Of a stretch of 43,662 nucleotides of DNA, positions 25,731 to 33,261 are shown one piece after another. Made by a program: the position numbers and the translations under genes. Source of the DNA: an uncultured Eubacteriales bacterium. Lineage in GTDB: Bacteria; Bacillota; Clostridia; Oscillospirales; Butyricicoccaceae. Every line of letters starts with the position of its first letter. Position 1 is the stretch's first letter. The notes beneath the pieces were generated by a model. That model saw only the letters and a list, made by a program, of their open reading frames with translations. It was not told where the DNA came from and did no database searches. The stretch lies in the NCBI GenBank assembly GCA_910586105.1, contig CAJUGU010000015.1:1-43662 (forward strand), given 5' to 3'.

Positions 25731-25910
25731 CTGAAAATACCGCCGCAGATGCCCGCCCGCCCCGCCGCCGTTCCGGCGGGGCGGGCAGTACCAGTAAACC
25801 GTTATCCGCGCACCCCTCCCCGCCGCAGCGGAGAAAGGGAGTCCAGAGGGGCGAGTCCCTCTGGCGCCGCCCCGCGCAGGGGCCGCCCGCCGCGCAGGCG
25901 AGACAAACGG
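25731..25910 (-). repeat. ~180-bp dispersed repeat, copy B (inverted)
   Basis: Inverted partner of 23433-23614, with the same hairpins. It lies between the consensus promoter at 25934-25962 and the MATE start, so it is transcribed as part of the MATE leader. A TATAAT on the minus strand (25716-25721) just beyond the repeat could be a second start site but has no good -35. Confidence 0.8.
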
Positions 25911-25933
25911 GAGTTGCCCATGTTCGCAAGTAT

Positions 25934-25962
25934 ATCATAGCACGCGGCGCGGCGGCTGTCAA
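25934..25962 (-). promoter_or_regulatory. Consensus promoter for the MATE-lipoprotein operon
   Basis: On the minus strand TTGACA (25957-25962), 17-base spacer, TGC plus TATGAT (25934-25939). Leader of nearly 290 bases to the MATE start. Confidence 0.8.
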
Positions 25963-25995
25963 TCGTTGCCGCAGCAGTTTCCGCGCGGGGATGGC

Positions 25996-26019
25996 AAAAG
26001 CCCGGCCGGAAAGCCGGGC
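25996..26019 (-). terminator. Intrinsic terminator of the TetR gene
   Basis: GCCCGGC (26013-26019 complement) pairs with the arm at 26000-26006, six-base loop, then TTTT on the minus strand. Begins 10 bases past the stop codon. Confidence 0.8.
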
Positions 26020-26028
26020 GGATCCATT

Positions 26029-26607
26029 TTAACGCGGGGCAAGTCCCAGGAACAGCAGGTCGAGCAGCCGTTCAAGGGCGGCGTGCCGCGCTTCGTGCTC
26101 GGCCAGATGCAGGAACGGCGGATTCGGCAGCGTGGTAATGATCGAAGCGATCGGGCCGATATCAAGCTCCGCTGCGATCTCCCCGCGTTCCGACGCGGCG
26201 CGGAGGATCCGTTCCATATCGGCGGAAACGGTCTCCATGTACCGCTTGCACAGCCGGTGGACGATCATGGTCACGGCGCGGTCGCCGACCAGATTCAGGA
26301 AATGGGGGCCGAAGGAACCCATTACGCTGCCGATATATTCCCAATAGTCGCCGAGCGCTTCGCGGAGCGGCCGGTCGGGCGAAAGCATCCGACTGGCGTC
26401 CTGAAAGATCTGCTCCACTACGAAATCCCCGGCGGCGCTCAGCAGCTTGATCTTTGACGGGAAATATTCGTACACAGTGGATTTGCCGATCCCGGTGCGG
26501 CGCGCGATCCCTTCCATCGTCGTGCGGTCATAGCCGCTGGTACAAAATTCGGCGATAGCCGCCTGTAGGATCTCCTCCCGGCGGCGGGCGCGCAGTTCGG
26601 TCCCCAT
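26029..26607 (-). CDS. TetR/AcrR-family transcriptional regulator
   Basis: 192 residues. GAGGAGGGG lies upstream of ATG 26607. The N-terminal HTH is typical: REEILQAAIAEFCTSGYDRTTMEGIARRTGIGKSTVYEYFPSK. The C-terminal ligand domain is all-helical with no recognisable subtype. No promoter is evident in the hairpin-rich 366 bases upstream, so it may be transcribed by read-through from the RND pump operon on the same strand. A perfect 20-bp palindrome of TetR style at the pump operon promoter (32856-32875) is its most likely operator, giving local feedback control of efflux. The inference needs a binding test. Confidence 0.9.
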   Translation of the reverse strand: MGTELRARRREEILQAAIAEFCTSGYDRTTMEGIARRTGIGKSTVYEYFPSKIKLLSAAGDFVVEQIFQDASRMLSPDRPLREALGDYWEYIGSVMGSFGPHFLNLVGDRAVTMIVHRLCKRYMETVSADMERILRAASERGEIAAELDIGPIASIITTLPNPPFLHLAEHEARHAALERLLDLLFLGLAPR

Positions 26608-26686
26608 CCGGGTACCCCTCCTCTCGTTTCACCGGCTTGCCGCCGGGCCTGCTATGTCCCGCCCGGAAAAGGGCGGCTTCCAGAAA

Positions 26687-26849
26687 CTTTCTTTGCGGGA
26701 TGCAAAGCATCCCGCAAAGAAAGGGTTAACCCTTTCTGCTTCCGGTTGGGTTCCGTCAGTACGGCGGTTTGTTCCCAGCCGGGGCGGAGGATCCGCCGTC
26801 CGGTTGGGAACCTGCGTCGATTGGCGCGGGGATGTCCCCGCGCCAATCG
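26687..26849. repeat. Cluster of four near-perfect palindromes between the RND pump and tetR
   Basis: Four units: a 17-bp stem with a 3-base loop (26687-26723); a 20-base perfect palindrome without loop (26718-26737, centred on GTTAAC) that shares its left end with the first; a nested stem GTTCCCAGCCGG/CCGGTTGGGAAC enclosing GGCGGA/TCCGCC (26771-26811); and a perfect 15-bp stem with a 2-base loop (26818-26849). They lie in the 366-base gap after the RND stop. They could terminate or process the efflux mRNA before tetR, or be mobile palindromic elements. The rest of the gap shows nothing recognisable. Confidence 0.7.
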
Positions 26850-26973
26850 CTCCCGTCCGTGCCACAAGGTTTCCCCCTCCCGCCGCACGCTTGCGTTCAT
26901 TTGTGCGGAACAAACCCCATACAGCGACGCGCCAGCCCGTTGACGGCCCATATACGCGGCGGGTTTCCCCGCA

Positions 26974-29900
26974 TCATTCCACGCCGGCGGGCAACGGTTC
27001 CGGCTCCTGCGCGTTTGCGTCCGCGCCGCGGCGCAGTACCCTGGCCGCAAGGCTGTCGATCAGTGAATAATACACCGGGGTGAACAACAGGGTCACAATT
27101 GTGGAAACGATCATACCGGTGATCATAACAGTCGCCATCGGGGCCATCATCTCACTGCCCTCGCCCATGCCGAACTGCATCGGCAGCAGGCCAAGGATCG
27201 TGGTCAGCGTCGTCATCAGGACGGGCCGCACGCGGCGCGGGCAGGCGTTCAAGATCGCATCGTTTTTGGGTTCCCCGCGACGGCGGCGGATCTTGATATA
27301 ATCGATCAGTACGATCGACGAATTGACGACCGTGCCCGCCAGCATGATCACGCCGATCAGGGCGACGATCGAAATGGCCTGCCCGGTCAGCGGAAGCCCG
27401 AACAACGAACCCAGCAGGCCGATCGGCAGGATCATCATGATAATGACCGGCATGATGAAGGATTCAAACTGGCTCGCCAGCACAAAGTACACCAGCCCCA
27501 GGGCGACGATCAGCGCAAATCCGAGGTCGCCGAACGATTCGGCCATCGATTCCATTTCGCCGCCGGTCTCAAGCTCGACGCCCTCCGGCAGCGGATAGTT
27601 GGCGAGGATCTCTTCGACGGCGTAATAGATCCCGGTCGTATTGCCCGACCGGCTGCCGCCGGTGATGGTCACGGTACGGCTCTGGTTCAGGCGGTTGATG
27701 GTCTGCGGCGCAAGCGCGATCTTCACGTCGGCGACCAGCGAAAGCGGCACCGAGCCGCCCGCGGCGGTCGAGATCGGGATCGTCCGCAGCGCGTCCACGC
27801 TGTCCCCCGTCCGGCTGTCGCCGGAGACCGACACCGTGATCTCCTCGCCGTTCATGCGCAGCTGGGTCGCAGTCGCGCCCGAAAGCTGCTGGCGCACCGC
27901 GGCGCCAATGGTCGCGGCGTTCAGCCCGAAGCGCGAAGCGTTCGCGCGGTTGATCGTGATATCGACCTCGGGCACCTGCTCGCTCGCCGAGGATTTGACA
28001 TCCACCGCGTCCGGCAGCGCCGAGATCAGGCGCACGAGGTCGTCGGTGGTATCGTTGAGCAGGTCGTAGTCGTCGCCCGAAAGCGTGATGCTGATCGCGT
28101 CGCCGGTCATCGACGACATATCCATCGTGCCGCCGTCCGAAACCGTGATCTCCGCGCCCGCGATATCGGCTACGGCTTCGCGCAGCTCCGCGCCGATCTC
28201 CATCGCCGACCGGTCGCGTTCGTCCAGCGATTTGAGGTTGATGACGAAGGAGCTGGAACTGCTGGACGCCATATAGGCGGTGACCTCAGCTTCCGGTACC
28301 TGCTCCATGGCGATGTCCAGAATGCGGTCGGAAATCGCGGCGCATTCCTCCAGCTCCGCGCCGATCGGCATACTTACGGAAACCTGCACCATGCCCTGAT
28401 CCACGGAGGGCATCAGCTCGAAATCGCACAGCGCGATCGTGCCGATGAACACCACGACCAGCCCGAAGCTGGTCAGCACGGCGATCCAGCGGCGGCGGAC
28501 GAAGAAGCCGAGCACCTTCCGGTAGCCGCCCATCACGCGGTTCGCGCCCGCGACAAGCCGGGACGGCTTCGGCTCCTTCTTTTTCTTGAGCTTGCGCTGG
28601 TCGTTGCGGTCGAGCAGCATATAGCACAGCAGCGGCACCAGCGTCAGCGCGATCGCAAGGGAGGAAAGCAGCAGCGCGGCAATCGTGACGCAAAAATCCT
28701 TGAACAGCATCCCGACCAGCCCGCCGGTCAGGCCGAGCGGCAGGAACACCGCGACCGTCGTCAGCGTGGAAGCCGAGATGGAAAGCGCGACTTCGCCGGT
28801 GCCGAATACGCAGGCTTCATAGCGGCTGCGGCCGTCGGCGCGGTAGGAATAGATGTTTTCCAGCACGACGATGGAGTTGTCGACAATCATGCCGACGCCC
28901 ATCGTGATCCCGCCCAGGCTCATCATATTGAGGGTCAGCCCGCCCGCGCGCATGATCAGGAACACCGAAACGATGCACATGGGCATCGCGACCGAAATGA
29001 CGGCCGTCGAGCCCCAGCTGCGCAGGAACACCAGCAGCACGAGCGCCGCGAGGATCACGCCCAGCACAATGTTGTTCAGCGCCTGATTGACCGAAAGGTT
29101 GATGTAATCCGACTGATCCATCAGGATGCCCCATTCCAGCCCGGGGTTTTCCGCGGCCAGCAGCTCCATCTGCCGCAGCACGCGCTGCGCGACCTGTACG
29201 GTGTTGACGCCCGACTGCTTGTTGACCGCGAGCATGACGCCGACGTCGCCGTTCATCTTGGCGATGTTCTCCTGCTCCTGCGGCTCCATATACACGTCCG
29301 CGATCTCGGACAGGCGCACCGAGCCTCCGGTCGGCAGCGGGATCAGCGCCGCCGCGATATCCTCGACCGAGGAATACGCGCCGTCGGTGCGGACCGAAAG
29401 CGTCTGGCTGCCGTTATGCACCGTGCCGCTGGCAAGGGTCATATTTTCCGCGCCCAGGATCTGCGCGACGTAGCTGACGGTGATGCGATAGCCCGCAAGG
29501 CGGTCGGCATAGGTCTTGACCGAGACCTGGTTTTCATAGCCGCCGTACACGTTGACCGACGCCACGCCGCTGATCCGCTCGAACGCGGGCGAAATTTTAT
29601 CCTCGGCGATCGATTGCAGCTCGGCAAGGTCGGTACCGCGCAGGCCGATCTGCACGACTGGCATCATGTCCATATCGATCGCCATCACGATCGGGGCGGA
29701 GGCGTCCTCGGGCAGGTAGGCCTTGATGCGGTCGATCCGGTCGCGCAGGTCGACCATGGCCTCGCTCATGTCAGTGCCGTCGGCGAAGGTGACGCTCACC
29801 TGCGAAACGCCTTCGGAGGAATACGACGAGATCTCATCCATGCCGGAGACCGAGGCGCACGCCTGCTCGATGGTGCGGGTGACCATGCTTTCGACCTCCT

Positions 29901-30072
29901 GCGGGCCCGCGCCCGGGTAGCTGGTGGAGACCATCGCGACCGGCAGTTCAATATCCGGCGTCAGCGCCAGCGGCAGCGAGCCGAACCCGGCAATGCCGAA
30001 AACGGCGATCATGATACAGGCAAGCATGGTGGTGACGCGGTGCTTGATGCAGAAGGAAACCAGCTGTTTCAT
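26974..30072 (-). CDS. RND-family efflux transporter (HAE1/AcrB-like)
   Basis: 1032 residues, full RND length, with 12 membrane helices arranged 1+5 and 1+5 around two large extracytoplasmic loops. Start IKHRVTTMLACIMIAVFGIAGFG is typical. The proton-relay helix reads GVGMIVDNSIVVLENIYSYRADG near residue 400; the paired aspartates of AcrB are D-N here, as in many Firmicute members. TM10-12 carry GTVVNSSIVLIDYIKIRR and MTTLTTILGLLPM. Driven by protons, it would expel drugs, lipids or metabolites. It follows the adaptor gene by 3 bases. Confidence 0.95.
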   Translation of the reverse strand: MKQLVSFCIKHRVTTMLACIMIAVFGIAGFGSLPLALTPDIELPVAMVSTSYPGAGPQEVESMVTRTIEQACASVSGMDEISSYSSEGVSQVSVTFADGTDMSEAMVDLRDRIDRIKAYLPEDASAPIVMAIDMDMMPVVQIGLRGTDLAELQSIAEDKISPAFERISGVASVNVYGGYENQVSVKTYADRLAGYRITVSYVAQILGAENMTLASGTVHNGSQTLSVRTDGAYSSVEDIAAALIPLPTGGSVRLSEIADVYMEPQEQENIAKMNGDVGVMLAVNKQSGVNTVQVAQRVLRQMELLAAENPGLEWGILMDQSDYINLSVNQALNNIVLGVILAALVLLVFLRSWGSTAVISVAMPMCIVSVFLIMRAGGLTLNMMSLGGITMGVGMIVDNSIVVLENIYSYRADGRSRYEACVFGTGEVALSISASTLTTVAVFLPLGLTGGLVGMLFKDFCVTIAALLLSSLAIALTLVPLLCYMLLDRNDQRKLKKKKEPKPSRLVAGANRVMGGYRKVLGFFVRRRWIAVLTSFGLVVVFIGTIALCDFELMPSVDQGMVQVSVSMPIGAELEECAAISDRILDIAMEQVPEAEVTAYMASSSSSSFVINLKSLDERDRSAMEIGAELREAVADIAGAEITVSDGGTMDMSSMTGDAISITLSGDDYDLLNDTTDDLVRLISALPDAVDVKSSASEQVPEVDITINRANASRFGLNAATIGAAVRQQLSGATATQLRMNGEEITVSVSGDSRTGDSVDALRTIPISTAAGGSVPLSLVADVKIALAPQTINRLNQSRTVTITGGSRSGNTTGIYYAVEEILANYPLPEGVELETGGEMESMAESFGDLGFALIVALGLVYFVLASQFESFIMPVIIMMILPIGLLGSLFGLPLTGQAISIVALIGVIMLAGTVVNSSIVLIDYIKIRRRRGEPKNDAILNACPRRVRPVLMTTLTTILGLLPMQFGMGEGSEMMAPMATVMITGMIVSTIVTLLFTPVYYSLIDSLAARVLRRGADANAQEPEPLPAGVE

Positions 30073-30075
30073 CGG

Positions 30076-31287
30076 TCAGCCCTCCGCAACGACGCGCACC
30101 GGCGCGCCGTCCGTCAGATAGCTTTGCCCCTTGACGACAAGGGTCTCGCCGCCGGACAGCCCGGAGGTGATCTCGGTCGTCGCCGTGCCGGTCAGCCCGG
30201 TGGAGACGGCCACGCGGGAAACGCTTTCCCGGTCGTCGCTCAGGATGTAGACGTACTGCTCGCCGCCGTCGGTCAGGATGGCCTCGGTGGGGACGTTCAC
30301 CACGTCCTCGCGCCGGTCGGTATAAAAGGTCACGTCGGCGAACGAGCCGATCGGGTAATCGAGTTCGTCCGGGGTATACAGCTTGACTTCATACAGGGCG
30401 GTCTGCGGGTTGGCGGCGATATCCATGGACGCGATCATCGCCGTATAAGGCTCCGGGGAGATCAGGGGCACGGTCACGCTGGCGGTATCGCCGACATGCA
30501 GCAAGCCGTACAGGCTTTCGCTGACCGAGACCGAAATGCGGGTGCGCGCGTCCTCGGCGATCATCATCGCCGCCGAACCGCCGCCGAAACCGCCGTTCAC
30601 GACGCTGACCGCCGTCACCAGCCCGGAGCAGGGCGCCGTGACCTTGCCGTTTCTGGCCTGCGCGCCCATCGAGGACATGGAGGACTGGATCTGCGCCAGC
30701 GAGCTTTTCTGGCTGGCCTGCGCCTGCGCAAGCCCGTTTTGCGCTTGCTCGACGCCATAGGTCGCCTGCGCCACGGCGTCCTGCGCGCTGTCCAGCTCGA
30801 GCTGGCTGGCCGCGCCGATCAGGAACAGCTGCTGGGTGTTGTACAGGTTGGTTTCCGCGTTTTCCAGCGCGAGCTGAGCGTTCTCGATCGCAATCTCGGC
30901 GTTTTTGATCGCCTGATCGGTCATTTCCTGCGTTGCGGCGTAGCTGGAAGACAATGCGCCGTAGCCTGCGGTCACGGTCGAGGTGTCGATCGTGAACAGG
31001 AGCTGGCCTTCGGTGACCAGGTCGCCGACCTCGACCTCAAGGCCGCTGACCGTGCCCTGCGCGAGCGGCACGACGGCGACGCTCTTGTCGGCGACGACCT
31101 GGCCGGAAAGGGTGTTCTCGGTCGCCATTGAGCCGCGCCCTACGGCGACGACCTCCACGGCGGAGCCGATTGGCGCGGCAGAAGCCGTCGTCTCATCCTC
31201 CGCAGCGGCGTCCGTCCCGCCGCCGCAGGCCGCGAGGGAAAGCAGCAGCGCGCTGGCAAGAAAAGGGGAAAGGAGCTTTTTTTTCAT
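30076..31287 (-). CDS. RND adaptor (membrane fusion protein), lipoprotein
   Basis: 403 residues with a lipoprotein signal ending LAAC (C21). Domain order is that of HlyD/AcrA-type adaptors: a lipoyl-like half (LSGQVVADKSVAVVPLAQGTVSGLEVEVGDLV), a long coiled-coil hairpin (about 120-215, rich in AQLALENAE and AQNGLAQAQAS repeats), the second lipoyl half (KVTAPCSGLVTAVSV), a beta-barrel (ISVSVSESLYGLLHVGD) and a membrane-proximal domain (PTEAILTDGGEQYVYIL). It bridges the RND pump to a partner outside the membrane. It is 177 GC-rich bases downstream of the TolC-like gene. Confidence 0.9.
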   Translation of the reverse strand: MKKKLLSPFLASALLLSLAACGGGTDAAAEDETTASAAPIGSAVEVVAVGRGSMATENTLSGQVVADKSVAVVPLAQGTVSGLEVEVGDLVTEGQLLFTIDTSTVTAGYGALSSSYAATQEMTDQAIKNAEIAIENAQLALENAETNLYNTQQLFLIGAASQLELDSAQDAVAQATYGVEQAQNGLAQAQASQKSSLAQIQSSMSSMGAQARNGKVTAPCSGLVTAVSVVNGGFGGGSAAMMIAEDARTRISVSVSESLYGLLHVGDTASVTVPLISPEPYTAMIASMDIAANPQTALYEVKLYTPDELDYPIGSFADVTFYTDRREDVVNVPTEAILTDGGEQYVYILSDDRESVSRVAVSTGLTGTATTEITSGLSGGETLVVKGQSYLTDGAPVRVVAEG

Positions 31288-31464
31288 CGGTTATGTACCT
31301 CCGGGGCTGAAACATTATACAAAAAGCGCTGGCAGAAGCGCGCGGCTGCGCGGGAAACCGGAACGATCGGGCTTCCCGTCCGCAGAGGCGCGCGGGTAGG
31401 CGGGAACGCGCCCGCTGCGGGAGCGGGAAAGCGCCGCGTCCCGGCGGGCGCGGGCCGTTTGCGG

Positions 31465-32805
31465 TCAATTCGAGGAAACGATGCCGCGTTTCGCCCACGC
31501 ATACTTCATATACGCGGTATAAAGGTTGTTCTGCGCGGTCACGACCGCGTTTTCTGCGGTTTGCAGCGTCGCTTTGGCCGCGTCGTAGACGTTCTGCGAG
31601 ATCTGGCCGTTGGCGAATTTGGTCGCCTGCACCTCGAATTCCTTCTGCGCAAGCGCATAATCGCTCTGCGCCGCTGAAAGCAGCTGCTGTTTGTCCGTGA
31701 CCGCGCGGCAGAGCTTTTGGAAATTCTGGCTGACGGTGTTCACCGTGCTTTGATACCGCAGCTCGGCCGCCTTTTCGGCGTATTCGCTGTCCTGATCCTC
31801 GGCGTCCTCGCGCGCGTCGTCGGCGTCGCGGACCTCCTTGCTCTCGCTGAGGACGGTCTTCACGTCGTTCGTGTAATTGACCGCGGCGAGCTGATTGGCC
31901 GTCACCGCAGGCAGCGCCGCGAGGGAAAAACGGTCGTTCGCTTCGCGCCCAAGCAGCAGGTTGAGGTCGCCCTTGGTGTTCTCGATGTTCATGACCAGCG
32001 TCGAAATGCCGCTTTCCAGCTGCGCCAGCCCGTTCCGGGTCTCCTGGAGCTGCACGGCCGAGATCTGCCCCAGCTCATACCGCTTTTCCATCTCGGCGAC
32101 GGTGACGCTCAGCGTTGTGCGCTGGCGGACCAGGTCGTCGTAGCTGTGTTCCAGGGATTTGATCGCAAGGAAGGTCGATTCGGCGGCGAACGCCAGCTGA
32201 TCCTTGGTATCCGCCAGCGTCTGCTCGAGGCTTTCAAGCTGGTCGTCGTAGTTATCCTCGATCGAGCCGATCTGCGACCGCAGGGTCTCCGCCTGCGCGC
32301 TGAGCAGCATGATGTTGGATTGCAGCAGCCCCTTGATCACGGCGTTGCCGGGGTCGGAATCGGGCAGCGCCGCCGACGTTTCCCGCATCTGCGCAATGCT
32401 GGTGGTCAAGCCCTGATAGCTCGCGCGCAGCGCGCTGACCATCTCTTCCGGGTCCTGGTCCTCCATCGCCTTAATCGTCTGTTCCAGCGCCCGGATCTGA
32501 AGGTTGCTGTTGCGCACCGCCTTTTCCACGTCGCCGATGGCAATGAGCTTGCCGCTCGACAACCCGGCGGTGTTCAGGCTGTGGCTTACGGGCGCGGAAT
32601 ATCCCCCTTCCGGGTAGCCCGGTATGGGTTCGTTCGGGCCGAACATCGGCGTGCCGGACGTATAATAGCCCACCGCGCCGTAGACAGCTCCCGCAGCGGC
32701 GGGCTCGGGCGCTGCGGAAGCCTCCGGCGCGCCTGCATCCTCTGCCGCTGCCGCCGGTACGGTCAGCAGGCAGGCAAGCGTTATGGCAGGGATGAATCTT
32801 TTCAT
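31465..32805 (-). CDS. TolC-like coiled-coil protein of the RND operon, apparently lacking barrel strands
   Basis: 446 residues from ATG 32805 (GAGGATA 9 bases upstream), signal peptide to about residue 22, then an Ala/Pro-rich stretch. The rest is almost entirely long amphipathic helices in two OEP-type repeats: MEKRYELGQISAVQLQETRN with DLNLLLGREAND in the first, and AQKEFEVQATKFANGQIS with AQNNLYTAYMKYAWAKRG in the second. Where TolC inserts its outer-membrane beta strands, this protein has polar, highly charged helix (for example VRDADDAREDAEDQDSEYAE). It is probably a periplasm-like or wall-spanning extension of the pump, not a true porin. First gene of the efflux operon. Confidence 0.8.
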   Translation of the reverse strand: MKRFIPAITLACLLTVPAAAAEDAGAPEASAAPEPAAAGAVYGAVGYYTSGTPMFGPNEPIPGYPEGGYSAPVSHSLNTAGLSSGKLIAIGDVEKAVRNSNLQIRALEQTIKAMEDQDPEEMVSALRASYQGLTTSIAQMRETSAALPDSDPGNAVIKGLLQSNIMLLSAQAETLRSQIGSIEDNYDDQLESLEQTLADTKDQLAFAAESTFLAIKSLEHSYDDLVRQRTTLSVTVAEMEKRYELGQISAVQLQETRNGLAQLESGISTLVMNIENTKGDLNLLLGREANDRFSLAALPAVTANQLAAVNYTNDVKTVLSESKEVRDADDAREDAEDQDSEYAEKAAELRYQSTVNTVSQNFQKLCRAVTDKQQLLSAAQSDYALAQKEFEVQATKFANGQISQNVYDAAKATLQTAENAVVTAQNNLYTAYMKYAWAKRGIVSSN

Positions 32806-32855
32806 AAGTGGTATCCTCGCTTTCTGTGCTGTGGGCAAAGCCCTGTGGACGATAG

Positions 32856-32875
32856 CCGACCGACCGGTCGGTCGG
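32856..32875. promoter_or_regulatory. Perfect 20-bp palindrome: candidate TetR operator
   Basis: CCGACCGACC followed by its exact reverse complement, with no loop. It starts 12 bases after the -10 of the minus-strand promoter at 32888-32916 and so would cover roughly +6 to +25. The core ACCGACCGGTCGGT is a common operator form for TetR/AcrR regulators, and such a gene lies downstream in the cluster. Confidence 0.75.
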
Positions 32876-32887
32876 TCTCGCGCATTC

Positions 32888-32916
32888 ATTATAAATCCCC
32901 AGCGCCTGCCAGTCAA
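32888..32916 (-). promoter_or_regulatory. Consensus promoter P1 of the TolC-adaptor-RND operon
   Basis: On the minus strand TTGACT (32911-32916), exactly 17 bases, TATAAT (32888-32893). The leader to ATG 32805 carries the palindromic operator. Confidence 0.85.
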
Positions 32917-33044
32917 TCCTTTTTCCGCCGTCGATTTTCCGTTTTAAAAAAATATTTACATTTCTGCTCCGCAGGACGTCCTGCGCAGGCTCACGGCTTC
33001 CAAAAGATGGAATGCAGCGCTCTTTTATTTTGACACACATCTAA

Positions 33045-33073
33045 ATGATAGCGCTTCCGCCCGGGATTGTCAA
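33045..33073 (-). promoter_or_regulatory. Consensus promoter P2 upstream of the efflux operon
   Basis: On the minus strand TTGACA (33068-33073), 17 bases, TATCAT (33045-33050). Its RNA would run into a GCAGGAC/GTCCTGC palindrome (near 32976) followed by a run of seven T (near 32945), which might end a short transcript of about 100 bases. Confidence 0.65.
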
Positions 33074-33138
33074 GCTGTTTTTTGGAAAAACGGCGTTTTT
33101 CCGGAGCGCGCTGTCGGCGGCGCGTTTGGAACGGCTAT

Positions 33139-33167
33139 ATTATATAACGTATAATATTATATGTCAA
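33139..33167 (-). promoter_or_regulatory. Perfect-consensus promoter P3, divergent from the HAD gene
   Basis: On the minus strand TTGACA (33162-33167), 17 bases, TATAAT (33139-33144); both hexamers match consensus fully and the spacer is an A/T palindrome. It lies 20 bases from the divergent HAD promoter. A GGAAAAAC/GTTTTTCC hairpin (33083-33101) follows. Confidence 0.7.
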
Positions 33168-33187
33168 GCAGTTTTCACCCCCCGCGG

Positions 33188-33216
33188 TTGACGAAAGCCC
33201 GTCCGGGTGATATACT
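33188..33216 (+). promoter_or_regulatory. Promoter of the PgmB-like HAD gene
   Basis: TTGACG (33188-33193), 17 bases, TATACT (33211-33216), 45 bases ahead of GTG 33262. Confidence 0.8.
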
Positions 33217-33261
33217 GGGAAGGATTTTTCAGATCCCGGAAATTGGAAAGGAGGGGTCGCG

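Noticed and set aside
25640..26030. A second copy of the TetR palindrome near the MATE gene or tetR
   Set aside because: No ACCGACCGGTCGGT-like sequence occurs there, so MATE control by the same regulator is not supported.
29416..31131. A 571-codon plus-strand frame opposite the RND pump and adaptor
   Set aside because: Antisense shadow of two certain genes with periodic Asp/Arg/Gly/His composition.
32471..33040. A minus-strand frame starting right after promoter P2, reading through the TolC promoter into the TolC gene
   Set aside because: It has no ribosome site, and two thirds overlap the TolC-like gene out of frame. The start just after P2 is noted, but coding is unconvincing.
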